From Strix aluco (Eukaryota; Chordata; Aves; Strigiformes; Strigidae), in the NCBI RefSeq assembly GCF_031877795.1, contig NC_133971.1, positions 413,501 to 477,500 of the forward strand: a DNA stretch of 64,000 nt. The letters run 5' to 3'. Numbering within the stretch: position 1 is the stretch's first letter; each line of letters begins with the position of its first letter. Positions 10,185-20,923 of the stretch are shown piece by piece. The notes beneath the pieces are model-generated. The model was not told where the DNA came from. It saw only the letters and a list, made by a program, of their open reading frames with translations, and did not search any database. The position numbers and the translations under genes were made by a program.

Positions 10185-10918
10185 CTTTTTCTTTTCTTTT
10201 TCTTTTTCTTTTTTTTTCTTTTCTTTTTTTTTCTTTTTCTTTTTTCTTTTTCTTTTTTTTTTTTTTTTTTTTCTTTTCTTTTCTTTTTTCTATTTTTTCT
10301 TTTTCTTTTTCTTTTCTTCCTTCTTTCTCTTTCTTTCTTCCTTTTTCTTCTTTCTTTCCTTTCTTTCTTTCTTTCCTTTCCTTCCTTTCTTTCCTTTACT
10401 TTCTTTCTTTCCTTCTCTTTTTCTTCCTTTCCTTTTCCTCTTTCTTTCTTTTCTTTCTTTCCTTTCCTTCCTTTCTCCTTCTTTCCTTCCTTCCTTCTTC
10501 CTTTCCTTTCTTTCCTTTCCTTCCTTTCGTCTTTCCTTTTCCTTTCCTTTCCTTCTTCCTTTCCTTTCCTTTCCTTTCCTTTCCTTTCCTTTCCTTTCCT
10601 TCTTTTTTCTTTCCCCCTTCTCTCTCCCCCCCCCCTTTTCACTCTTCCTCTGTTTTCCTCCTCCTCTCTCCTTACCTTCCTCCCTCCTTCCCTCCCTCCT
10701 TCCTTGCTGCCTTCCTCTTTCCCCCCTCCCTTTCCCTTTCCCTTTCCCTTTCCCTTTCCCTTTCCTTTCCCTTTCCCTTTCCTTTCCCTTTCCCTTTCCC
10801 TTTCCCTTTCCCTTTCCCTTTCCTTTCCCTTCCCTCTTCCCTTTCCTTTCCTTTCCTTTCCCTTCCCTTTCCGTCCCCTTCCCCTTCCCCCCTCCGCCCC
10901 TTCCCTCTCCCCTTCCCC
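10185..10918. repeat. Polypyrimidine tract (CTTT/CCTTT/CCCTTT)n in intron 1
   Basis: About 730 bases are nearly pure pyrimidine on the + strand. The tract begins as T-rich CTTTT units, passes through CCTTT repeats (about 10556-10602) and then CCCTTT hexamers (about 10730-10840), and ends C-rich. It lies 2.2 kb after exon 1B and 1.4 kb before exon 2. All the long open frames here, on both strands, are repeat artefacts. It could form triplex structures. Its sequence is the complement of the purine tract upstream of exon 1A, so the two form an imperfect inverted pair around both promoters. Confidence 0.9.
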
Positions 10919-11229
10919 GACCTCCGCCGCAGCATCTCGCCGGTCCGCACCGATTGCGGCCGCCCGTCATTCCGTACAATTAATCCGCTGATGGGGACGA
11001 GAGCCGGCGCCCTCGCTCGCCGCAGCGCTGGCGGGGTGGCTCCCGCACGCCTCGGCCACCGGCCCGTCCCAGCCCCGCACGTCCCCTCCGCCGCCGGGGC
11101 CCCTGCGCCGGGGGTCCGCGCCCCGGGGCTGCCGGCTCGGCCGCTGGCGGGGTCTTCCTCGCGCACCGAGGAAGGCAGCGCGGACGCTCGTCTGCTCGCC
11201 ACGGGCTTCAGCGAGCGCGGATTTCACTT

Positions 11230-12319
11230 GGATTCATTGTGACGGTTTTAGAAGGTTCTTGCAAAGTTTGACAGTTTATCAGCGGTGAAATGGCCGGATT
11301 TAAATAAAATAGCTCTGTATAATTATTTTTTTTAAGAAACACTGAGGCGTTTGGCTTGTCAGCCTATTCAGTACCATTCAACTCCTGCGCAAATAGATGT
11401 CCTGTATTATTTTTGTTCAGAATTAGCATCCCCACTGCCCCTATTGCTTGTTTTCAACTTCTCCACTCCTCTGCCATCGAAACAGTTTGGATGATTAACA
11501 GCACGAGGGCTAATTGCATTTCCTCACTTGGGATCCTCACATGTTCACGGGTTTTACACAGTTTCACTACTGTCCCTCCGAGTGGGTCCCGTTTCCCACC
11601 AGATATATGATTCACCTTGCTAAAGGTGAACAGTGCAAATCTGCTCGAAAAGGAATAATATAGTGGGCTTGCCTGAGTGTTCATGTTTCATTTGTGGGAT
11701 CATAATACCTGCCAAGACTGCTGTAAATCACAAGAGCAGAAATCGCGCTTTTTTTTTTTTTTTTTTTTTTTTTCCCTCTTGATTAAGTCAAGGCATCTGA
11801 AAAAAAAAAACCACACCAAAACAAAACCACGTATTTCATTTGAGGTATCCCCTCCGTGCTTAGACACAAACAGTGTGCGGGCTGAGCGATCACCCAGCCT
11901 TGTTTCCCGCTGACTGCGCAGCCAGAGGCTTCCCGCAGCCTCCTCTCCACGGGGCAGCTCCGGGCCTGCCCTGGGAGTCGCAGTTGGGCGAACGCGGCCG
12001 CTGGCGCCGGAGGGAGGGTGGCCCACGTCCCGGGAGCCGGGCATCGCTGCGTGGTTTCCCCGTGGCCATTTTCCCCCACGATCTGCCTTCAGGCAGGAGG
12101 ATTCTCCCCTCCGGCCAGTGTCACTGCGGCAGCGTGGCCGTGATCGCCTCCGTGCTCCGGGGAAAAGCAGCCGGAGGCTCGACCGACGGCAGGGAGGGGG
12201 ATGCCCAGCAGCGGGGAGCGCTGGGCTGGGGGGTCTGCCCTGCGGAAACGTCCCAAACTCTGACACAGCTCTTCTTGTTCTGCCCTTCTCCCCCTCCCCT
12301 GTGTGTGTGTGTGTTTCAG
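11230..12319. other. 3' part of intron 1
   Basis: AT-richer sequence at 11230-11700 marks the end of the CpG island. A T23 run lies at about 11751-11773 and a short A run at about 11801-11810. From 11870 to 12300 it is GC-rich again. No exon or transposable element is recognised. The last 40 bases form the exon 2 acceptor: a C/T-rich tract, then (TG)7, TTT and CAG. Confidence 0.6.
12300..12319 (+). promoter_or_regulatory. PAX5: (TG)7-T3-CAG acceptor of PAX5 exon 2
   Basis: The 3' splice site of the first common exon consists of seven TG dinucleotides (12300-12313), TTT and CAG, preceded by a C/T-rich stretch. UG-repeat RNA is bound by TDP-43 and CELF proteins, and the comparable (TG)m(T)n tract before CFTR exon 9 modulates exon skipping. 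The sequence shows the repeat; any effect on PAX5 splicing is inference. Confidence 0.7.
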
Positions 12320-12485
12320 GACACGGAGGCGTAAATCAGCTGGGGGGTGTTTTTGTGAACGGCCGCCCCCTCCCAGATGTGGTTCGCCAAAGGATCGTGG
12401 AGCTTGCCCACCAAGGGGTCCGGCCCTGTGACATCTCCCGGCAGCTCCGCGTCAGCCACGGCTGCGTCAGCAAAATACTTGGCAG
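12320..12485 (+). CDS. PAX5: PAX5 exon 2 (N-terminal paired domain)
   Basis: This 166-base exon, the same size as in human PAX5 as I recall it, encodes residues 16-71 (1A numbering). It begins HGGVNQLGG and ends at KILGR, whose Arg codon is split with exon 3. It makes up most of the PAI (N-terminal) subdomain of the paired domain: the beta-hairpin ([12 protein letters not shown]) that contacts the minor groove, then the first helix-turn-helix ([28 protein letters not shown]). I see no difference from the human protein. The acceptor is CAG at 12317-12319 and the donor is GTAAAA at 12486. Skipping this exon would remove 55 codons plus one base and shift the frame; mouse isoforms lacking exon 2 have been reported. 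Confidence 0.98.
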
Positions 12486-15400
12486 GTAAAAGGGAGGGGG
12501 ACGACGACGAATCCTTCCGCGTCCGTCAGAAAAGTGTCAGTGCCGGTCCCTGAACTGAAGGCTGCGGGCAAATGGGGAATGGCAGAAACCGCAGGAAATC
12601 AGCCCAGTGAGCACAGGGGCCTCCTGACCACTCCTGGGTTTGGATGCCCAATGTGGGTAAAAAGTGCAGCTCCTTGTACGTCTGGTTTGCCCCGTCTCGG
12701 TTTCTTGTGGGTAACTCCAACGCAAAGCGCAAAATGCCACGTGGGGTGCGTTTGCCGTTCTAGGGCGTGTGTCCTGCCCCTGCCTCTTCTGAACTAGCAG
12801 AGAAAGCCAGGAGTCATCTTCAGTAAAATGTAAAAAAAAAAAAAAAGGAAGTTGTGGAAGTTACTCGTTTTGCTTTCTGAAGATGACTCTCTTTAGCAAT
12901 AATATTCCGTATTACATCAGCGTTGCCGTGCGTTCCTTCACACAGGCTGTTCCGTCCCACTGTTTAATTCGACATCTTTTTCTACTCTTGTGCTGGCACA
13001 CGTTTTTAATTAGAGCACAGGATACCATAAGTAACTATTAACCATCTTAATTTTGGCTGCTTTGGGAGTAGCCCTCTGCTCAGGCTGGAGCTGCTTGAAC
13101 CACTATGACACAGGAAATTAAACTCCAAATTCCTACTATTTCCTGGTTTCATTTTTAAATTTGACATAGATTCAGGCCAAAAATACCATCCTTGTGTCTT
13201 TGTATCTTGTGAACAAATCTGAACATAATCTCTGTGAAGTATAGTGTTAAAATGCTTTTGGACCCCAAGTATTCTGAGGTATTTGGGCAACTTGTATTGA
13301 GGAAAATATTTTTCTTGATATGTTTTTCTTGATAATCTGGAAAAGTTAATGCCTGGACTATTGACTAAACTTTCACAGTTAACTTTATGGTATAGAATTT
13401 TGCTATTTTTATTTTCACCGCCTTTTTCTTCTCCAATTTTTAACCAAGTTGCTTTTCTGGATATGGCATAGCTGTGAAGACTGTTAAGGCATTTTTTTTT
13501 TGGCAGTATACGCAGGGGATTTGCTTGGCTTAGCAGCATTTACACTCTCTCAGTGGCCATTTCAGTGTTCAGAGTCGGGCTGACTTGGCATGGCCACAGG
13601 CCCCCGGTTTTGCAGCTCCTTTCCCCGCAGCCCCCTCCTCCCTATACTGCTTTACGCGGCGAGGAGCATCTCTGCAGCCCTGCACGAGCTCAGCATCTCT
13701 TGCTTTTTCTCCCACGCCTGCATGGCGGGGGGATACATTCCCCTGCGAGCTGCGCACGCTCCTCCCGCTGTCGGTTTGAGGATGCTGGTGCCTTCACTCT
13801 CTTAGAGAGGAGAACTTCCCGTGGGTTTTATCCGAGACCCACCGGCCCCTCACGGGCTGTTCCTCTCGGTTATTGCTTTGCATCTGCTGCTGGCGCAGCC
13901 CCTGCTCCTGGCCTGGCTGGCGCGGTTTGGCCAGTGACACTCTCCGCCACGGCAGAACCGCCACCAATTCCCACCAGGACCAACGCGCAGCCGGGAAATG
14001 GCCAATTTATTCACCTACCCGGCAAACGTCCGATGATTTTACTTCTGATACTTTGGAATAGATTTACCATTAGATATATTTGCACTGTAGAGCTAAGAAT
14101 GAGGCTCTAGAGCTTTGTCATTAAAGTTGTCAACAATAAATTGGAATTTCATAGCTCATTATTTTCATGACTAGTAATTACAGTGGGTAAAATGTCACTG
14201 TAATTGCAGCTCTCTGTGCGTGTGTGTTTTTTCACGTGCGTGTGGGTGAAAAACGGGAGTCCTTATGATAAACCCTTACGTTTGGAATTTTACGATCAGA
14301 ATTTTTCAGTCCTCGATACAGCCTGAAAAGTCATCCAGAGGCAGGGAAGTGGCAGATGCAGCGCCAGCGAACCTCTTCCCCCTCGGAGGAGGGTACCGCA
14401 GGGGTGCCCACTCTTCACCTGCAGCGGCAACTTGCTGCGAGCAAGAGGCCCGGACACGATCTGTGTAAAATGAAGCCGCTCGCAGCCCTCCCGGCCTTTA
14501 AAATGGAGACGGGAGCCAGGGATGCTGGTGCCGTGCAGCCCGCAGGCCCCTTCCCTGTGCCCATGTTCTGTGCCAGGGTGAAGGGGAGGGGGGCGTCAGG
14601 GGCCTCACCACCCGAGAACGAGGGTCTGGGCCCAATCCCGCACCGTCGGGGGCGAGGCGCGTCTTCCCGTCGACACGCGCCGGTGCAGGCCTGGAGGTGC
14701 TGAGGGCAGGCAGCGCTTAGGGGATTTGGGAGCGGGGGTCTTGCTGTCTGGAGGGGCTTCGTCCCCCAGTGAGCGTCACGGCGGTAAGGGCCTTTGCCGT
14801 TGTGGTTTACCTACCGTGGGAAACACCGTCTCGTCGGCGCGGCCACGGCTTCCTGGGCTTGCGGGGTGGTCGGCAGGCACCGTGTCGTGGTGCAGCGCGG
14901 CGCTGTTGGAGGAAAGCACAAAGGAACGTTTGTAAAATCTGCCATTTTGGCTGGAATGAAGGGAATTGCAACTTTTTGTCTGGTAGCGTTCACGGTATTG
15001 TGTGGCTTCCTTCTGCACCCTCCTCACAGGACAGGGGCCAGCAGCGAAGGTTTTGAGGCCGGGCGGCAAGGTTTTAGCAGGTTGATGGTCCACATTTGCC
15101 ACCGTTTTGTCATGTCCTCAGGAAGCATGGGAAGAGCTGAATTTTACCCCCTCTGCCCTAAAGCTTGCTACTAGGCTGTGCTTAGGGACACAGGGAGGGT
15201 TAATCCCTCTCTGACACTTGACGCTTTCCATTACTAATATTGCTTAAATGGCTGATGGAGACAGAGTCCACATCTGCACCCAGAATATCTGAAAACAGGT
15301 ACAAACAACATGGTGTCAGTCTCTTTAAAGGAATTTTAGGCCCTGCGCACAGAGCTCTCCCGGAAAGATTGAAAACCCGCAGCCTGGCAGAAATTTGATG

Positions 15401-16810
15401 AACATGGTTGCGTGTTACAGTGAGACAGACTTCGCTGCGCAGCCTGTTTGTGTTCCGCTCACGCTGGAAAGATTGGGGAATTAATTTTTTTTTTCTTTTT
15501 CATATAATGGGTATGTCAAGTAGCTGCACAGAAAATATATTTATAAGCAGTCTTATGCTCTTAGTTGGGAGTCTTCTCTGAGCTCCCTGCTGTTAATGCG
15601 GGCACGGAGCACTGCGTGGATGTGTTTAAGCAGCTCGGTGGGCGCCGGGTTGAAAGGCTCCTCAAGTCGAGGTCTTGCTCTGCACAGAAAGGATGTGCCA
15701 GCTCAGGGCGGTTGGGGCGGTTGTTGCAGGTAGGCACGGGGTTTCTTTCCCATCCGGCCACGAGAAAATTCACAAGATACCAAGGAAATGTGTGGCCAGG
15801 AGCGTGCCTCGTGCATTGCGCTCCCTGAGAGCGCGACACCGAGGAGCACCATCTCATTCTTGGTCTCCATTCCCACCCTCGGTGGGTAAGAGACGACTTC
15901 TGCTCTTAGCAGCGTGCTCAAGGCTTCGTTTATTAAAAGGGGAGACTTGTGGGGCCGGGGATCTCGTCTGCGATGTACGTTGCAGTGCTACCGAAAGCAG
16001 TTGCTCTTGCGTGATTTACACATGAGGGAATCTGTCAGATTTCGGTCGGTTTAGGGATCCAGTCCTCCACTTTTCCTGGCGCGGCCTCAGCAGAGCTGCT
16101 GGTGTGGGGAAAGGTGCTGTACCTGAGGGAGGGTCTCAGGACTGGTCACAGAAACCAACCCCACATCAGCTGGGCCCCTCCAGAGTGTGGGCAGCTCCCT
16201 TTTCCTTGAAATTCATGATTGAAACTGCTAAAAACCTGATGTTAGAAAAATTCAATTTGAAAAATATTAACTATTAAAACCATAATATGCATATTAAAAC
16301 CATAAAACAGGAAAAAGGTATGCTGGCGTATTTATTCTGGAGGTGCAAATAAAACACAATACCTAGCCTTCATTTCTCTATGAAATGATAACAAGCCGTA
16401 GATATTAATGACACAGAATTTCTGTAGAAACAGTAATTTGCTATGAAAGAGTCCACCGCAAAAAGTGTTCTTTGGTGTGATTTGTTTCTATTATTGCCAG
16501 TACCGCTGATTAATAACACACATTTTCAGTTAATTTTGGATCCCAGCATGCCCTTTAATCTTGCATTGTTCCTTTTGTCTTGCTATTACAGAAAAATATA
16601 TATTGTATCCCGAGGCCCGATTCCAATTACTATAAGTTAATCTATTAGGTGATAAAGCACTACATAGCAGAAAATGTGTATGTGAAAGTGAAGATGTATC
16701 TCAGGATTTGCTGGGGTTTGGTTACCTTGAAATTATGTTCTCTATAAATCTCAAAGCATGTTCTCTGTCTATTTGTGATAACTAAAGCTTTGTTTTGGAT
16801 GTTGTCCCAG
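12486..16810. other. Intron 2 of PAX5
   Basis: No additional exon or transposable element is recognised in these 4.3 kb. A poly-A run lies at about 12831-12846. From 14010 to 14260 and from 16190 to 16800 the sequence is AT-rich and complex, with TAATTA cores at 14175-14180 and a related TAATTG at 14201-14206, so conserved regulatory elements are plausible. The segment between 14300 and 15180 is GC-rich. Confidence 0.6.
14010..14260. promoter_or_regulatory. Candidate conserved element in intron 2
   Basis: An AT-rich, non-repetitive block lies between GC-rich flanks. It holds TAATTA (14175-14180) and TAATTG (14201-14206) homeodomain cores, the sort of motif density seen in conserved developmental enhancers. 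PAX5 is a developmental regulator, so this is reasonable but unproven. Confidence 0.3.
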
Positions 16811-17008
16811 GTATTACGAAACCGGGAGTATTAAGCCTGGAGTGATTGGAGGATCAAAACCAAAGGTCGCCACACCCAAAGTCGTTGAAAAAATTGCAGA
16901 GTACAAACGCCAAAATCCCACCATGTTTGCCTGGGAGATCAGGGATAGACTCCTTGCTGAGAGAGTGTGTGACAACGACACCGTGCCCAGCGTCAGTTCA
17001 ATTAACAG
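16811..17008 (+). CDS. PAX5: PAX5 exon 3 (linker and C-terminal paired domain)
   Basis: This 198-base exon, the same size as the human exon as I recall it, encodes residues 72-136 and two bases of Arg137. It opens [18 protein letters not shown], which closes the PAI subdomain and forms the linker lying in the minor groove, and continues through the RED subdomain helices ([28 protein letters not shown]). ERVCDND is the PAX5 version of a stretch where PAX2 has EGICDND, so it helps to identify the paralogue. No difference from human is evident. Splice sites are CCCAG (acceptor, ending 16810) and GTAAAG (donor at 17009). An AT-rich block of about 600 bases lies directly upstream in intron 2. Confidence 0.98.
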
Positions 17009-17964
17009 GTAAAGGTCTGCCTGGTCCTGAGGAGGGACGCTCCTCCGACGCGCTGCCACTGAATCCCCCTTGGCCAGTTGGACTGGGCGTTTTGTGCTGT
17101 TTGCAAGAAATGCAGCTTGATTGTGCTTCCCTGATGCGTTCGGGGCTGGGGAACAGCTGTGGGCTCGCCTCGGTGGCTGGAGCATCACAGACGATGAACG
17201 TGTCCTCAGAGCGGGCAGGTTCTGCTGCTGCCCTCTGCTTCCCTCCCGTCCTTTCCCCAGCCCGGGAGGTTCAGTCTTCGCTGGCAACGATCCCGCCCGT
17301 TTGCTCCGAACGAGGTCGCAGCTCTGCTCGACGGGGTGGGCGTCCAGCAGGATGTTGTGCGGGGTGGCAGTCATCTGGGAAAAGTGAGGGTCTCGGTGCC
17401 TAGAGAAGGGGACTCAAGGCACAGGCCTAGGGTACCACTTCTGTCCCCCTGTCGCCTGCTCGGTCTTGCTGAAGTTGGCCCAGGGCTGAGCCTGCGTGGC
17501 TGTCACCAGGGGAGTTGGGTCGGTAGCCTTCGAGTGCCTCAGCCATCCGCTTGTTACATGGATGCACTTAAATGGCCTTTTGTAAAAATGCAGGAGAATC
17601 TCATTTGGAGCCTAAGTCCCGCATTCGGGAGTTTTGCCCTGGCCTTGCTGGGCAGGGCTGGTCTTGCAGAGGGGTCTGGAGCTTACACTCACCTACTGCC
17701 ACCTCAGTGACGCCTCCTGTGCTCGCCCGCTTCCTTCTGAGTCGAAGAATGGCTAAAGCCGGTGTTGAAAAAACCCAGCGAAATACTCTGTTGTGTCTCC
17801 AGCCCTGCCAGGCCAATAATAAGGGATTAATACTTGGAAGGCAGAGCGCTGGGGCAGCCTCACGCACACCCGCAGCCCTGGCAAGCAGGGAGCCCTTTCA
17901 TTTTCGCTTGGGGTGTGCCCCGCGCTGGGCTTCGACCTCACCGTGCTGGCGAGATGGTTTTCAC

Positions 17965-18100
17965 TTGTGCGATTGCATGCAAATTCTTTGAATGTAGCTA
18001 GCTATAAAGTCCCATCTGTGTCCATGGACGTGAAATAAATTGATGCAATATTCTTTTATTGGCTATCCCAACCTGATTTGCATTCATGGAGTTGCCGCTT
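17965..18100. promoter_or_regulatory. Candidate intron 3 enhancer with two octamer motifs
   Basis: Two perfect POU octamers sit 92 bases apart in opposite orientation: ATGCAAAT at 17977-17984 and ATTTGCAT at 18076-18083. The first overlaps a near-palindromic GATTGCATGCAAAT. The block is AT-rich and complex, with an ATTGG CCAAT-type motif at about 18058-18062. OCT1/OCT2 with the B-cell coactivator OBF1 act on such octamers in B-lineage genes, so the placement in PAX5 is suggestive. Motifs alone do not establish an enhancer. Confidence 0.4.
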
Positions 18101-19317
18101 GAGTAGCCGGAGTGGCTTCCCCAGCGTTGGCGGGGAGGGGTGTCTCTGCCTTGCCGAACGGAACATTGAGTCATGCGTTCCTGTGTTTTAAGGGCAATAA
18201 TGGGTCAGTTCACGCGCAGCCCGTGCTGCTGCCTGGGAGCTCCCGACTCGCCGAGGCTCCAGAGTGGTGTTCAGTAACCCCACGGACAAGGCATTTTCAG
18301 TTTTTAAAAGGATCTGAGAAATAATATAGACGCCAGGAAAACTGAAGGAAGATGTCACGCTGACTGACCTCAAGTTACCAAGGGCAAACTCTGCTTCCAT
18401 GAAAGTCAGCTCGAGCCCTGCCACGTGAGAAGCATCCCTGCCGTCATCAGCCCCGTGTTTGTGTAGCAGGGCTTCATGCATCCTCCAAAAAAACTATGAA
18501 AAAGGCACTCTGAGCTCTGTGAAAAAGAGAGATTAAGTAGCTTCCAGTCATGTTTTGAGCCACTGTCCGTGTTCTACCTCCCACTGCATCCCTGTGTGTT
18601 CCCACACTGACAGCGTCCATGCACGCACGGCCATTGCATCAGACACCCATTTCGTGATCCGCCACCAAGCTTTTTTGGCCGGAAATCTCATTCTTTCTCA
18701 TCTGCTTGCCACTGTGGCTAAGGTCTTTTCCTTTTCTTAAAGGTGTGAAATCCCTTTTTGAAAACGCATGCGATCTTTTTGAGTCAGTCTGTTTACCCAG
18801 AGGATTGTTTTTGCCAGCCTAGGAGTACATCCTGAAAACCCAGACCAACCTGTCATGACGAGAAACCTGGAATTCACATCAAAAATACTTGGCTTTAGTG
18901 CTAAATCCTCCCAGCTCCACGTCGTGGTCTGTGGGATTTATCCTTCTATTTACAATTAAGTGTACGTGTCAAGGCTTTGCTGGCGGGGACGTTACACGCC
19001 GAGGGTTCAGGCCCCGGCTCCTGTTCACGCTGAGGTGCAGACAGGGGGTAGCCCTGTCGCTGCAGACCTGAACCCCTCAGAAAATCGCGCGGTCGGGTTC
19101 CCATCCTGCTGCAGGGAGGGTGAGGCCGAGCAGTTGAAGTTCCCACGGTGGGGAGAACGGAGCTGCCATGCTGCTCCCCCTGACCCTGATGGGGAGAGGG
19201 GGGTCCCCAGGGCCGAGCTGTTCCCTTCGGGGGAGCCCTCACTGCTCTCGGGCCGCGCTGCGCTCCCCGCTGCAGAGGGGGCCTTGCAGCAGACAAATTT
19301 GAGCTGCTACCCCCCTG

Positions 19318-19432
19318 TATAAGTGAATAATAACTATTATTATTAATTAATAACTTTAATTAATATTAATAATAGGCCACTCCTCCACAGCAGGAGCAAC
19401 TTCGTGTGATTAAGCCTTAATTAATCATTGCG
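19318..19432. repeat. AT-rich low-complexity island in intron 3
   Basis: About 60 bases consist almost only of A and T, with imperfect TTAATTAA palindromes and TATTATTA runs, and another TTAATTAAT lies at about 19417-19425. It could be simple sequence or a cluster of homeodomain sites. Confidence 0.5.
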
Positions 19433-20858
19433 ATTCGTTTTGCTCAAATAAGCTGAGAGCTGCCCAGCTGCTTCAAAGCGCTGCAGTGCCCTGTCCCCCA
19501 GAGATGAAGACGTTGATGTGTCAGAAGGCCCCGGGCCCCCTTCCCTCGCTGCGGTGCAAGAAGGTGTTGTGCCGGGGGTGGTTTCCACTCCCGCTCATGC
19601 AGGGTCCCAGGTCTTTGGCTGCACAGTGCCCCACCAAAGGTCCCTTTGACCCCAGCACTGGGCTGGCTCCTCCGGCCCCTGGCAGGGGATTTGCTGCCAC
19701 TGGAGATGTCTGACACCCAACAGCTTCGCTCTGGGGCTGGCAGCTGAAAGCTGACGTACTAACAGACCCGGTCCCCGTCAGCTCCACAGAGGGATGGGAG
19801 GGGACGGCACCGTGTGCTCTTCTGGGCTGGGGCCGGGTGGTGGTTCCCGTACTCGCTCACGGGGTGACTTTCAAGCTGCTTGTTCCCATGGATGCATCCC
19901 CATGCCAACTCTGACTCACACCTCCCCTCCTCTCCCAAATTCACGGCAGGCAGAAACGGGAGAAGAGTTGTTAGTTAAAGGGAGGAGAAGTGCTTATGGC
20001 ACGTTACCGCTGCGTCGGGCAGGTCGGTGTGCGGGGAGCGGGCAGCCTGCCTCCTTCCAGCCCGTTCCGATTCTGCTGTGGTCGGTGGCAGGGCTGTGCT
20101 ACTTCGGGAGGCATTTCAGACCCCGTCTTTTATTTCTTCACGCTGCCTTGGCAGGTGAACGCTTGCTAGAGGACCTCCCCAGCACTTCTTAGCCACTGCC
20201 CTGCATCCTGCAACACAACACAGGCCTTCTAGTTTTTCTGCATCTCTGAAGTTTTCCTGATTGACATCGTTATAAATCAGAGCAGAGTCTGTCCCCAGGG
20301 ATGACAATGTACTTACTCAACTTTTAAGATTAACATTTAATCCATCACATTTTTGTTTTAATGTTAATTTGGCTAAGCAGGTCCTTTTCCGAGGTATCTG
20401 AGTTGTTTAGCTGTGTGAGTAGCGTACCCAGGGTGGCCTGGGGACAACCTGGCAAACGTGTCCCCCCACCCAGGGGTGCAAAGCGCAGCCTGCGGGGATG
20501 TCTGGGCTGGGAAGTGCCCGGGTCCCTGAGGAGGGGGTGCTGGGCCCGATGGGTGCCCAAATAGCAACGGGTGTTTTGTTCCTGGGGGGTGAGGATGAGG
20601 CCCTCAACGGCACTGAACTCTGTAGCATCCCGGGGAAGGTGCAGGAGTCGGTCAGACAAACGTCCGTAATGAGCTGGAGGCAAAAACATGGTCCTGGGTC
20701 CGCCCGCCAAACTTTGGTGTTTCAGTGGATGACAGGGTAACGGGCAGAAAGGCATTTTTGTATTGATGTAGGTGACCTGGACAGAAAAAACAGTGTCTGA
20801 TGCCCCCTGCCATTGCAGGCTTGATGCTAAGCAGCCGTTTCTTTTCAACCACACACAG

Positions 20859-20923
20859 GATCATACGGACGAAGGTGCAGCAGCCACCCAATCAGCAGGT
20901 CCCAGCCTCCAGTCACAGCATAG
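20859..20923 (+). CDS. PAX5: PAX5 exon 4 (end of paired domain)
   Basis: This 65-base exon encodes the last base of Arg137, residues 138-158 and the first base of codon 159. It reads [21 protein letters not shown]: the end of the third RED helix followed by the flexible stretch after the paired domain. One position differs from the human sequence as I recall it: Gln150 where human has Pro. The acceptor is CACAG (ending 20858) and the donor GTAAGA (20924). Codon 159 is completed in exon 5 as GCC (Ala), where human has Val. The exon is short but is fixed by the phase and sequence of both neighbours. Confidence 0.97.

Larger units (their letters stand above)
2450..11230. promoter_or_regulatory. 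PAX5: CpG island spanning both PAX5 promoters
   Basis: The sequence becomes very GC- and CpG-rich from about 2450 and stays so, apart from simple-sequence tracts, to about 11230. It contains both alternative first exons. Broad CpG islands over developmental transcription-factor promoters are the rule in vertebrates, and the PAX5 locus is known to have a TATA-less GC-rich exon 1B promoter. Long overlapping open frames throughout the island (up to about 480 codons, both strands) come from the scarcity of AT-rich stop codons, not from genes. Boundaries are by eye. The interruptions are a poly-C run at 4118, purine sequence at 4967-5475, T-tracts at 7757-7861, poly-A at 8561-8586 and the pyrimidine tract at 10185-10918. 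Confidence 0.8.
17009..20858. other. Intron 3 of PAX5
   Basis: These 3.85 kb hold no recognised exon. Notable pieces are the octamer-pair block (17965-18100), an AT-rich low-complexity island with TTAATTAA-type sequence (19318-19432) and a perfect EBF-type palindrome TCCCCAGGGA at 20292-20301. The rest is GC-moderate sequence without recognised repeats. Confidence 0.6.

Noticed and set aside
9452..11202. Long Lys/Arg/Glu or Phe/Leu/Ser/Pro open frames over the pyrimidine tract.
   Set aside because: They are repeat translations with no domain and no plausible start or splice context.
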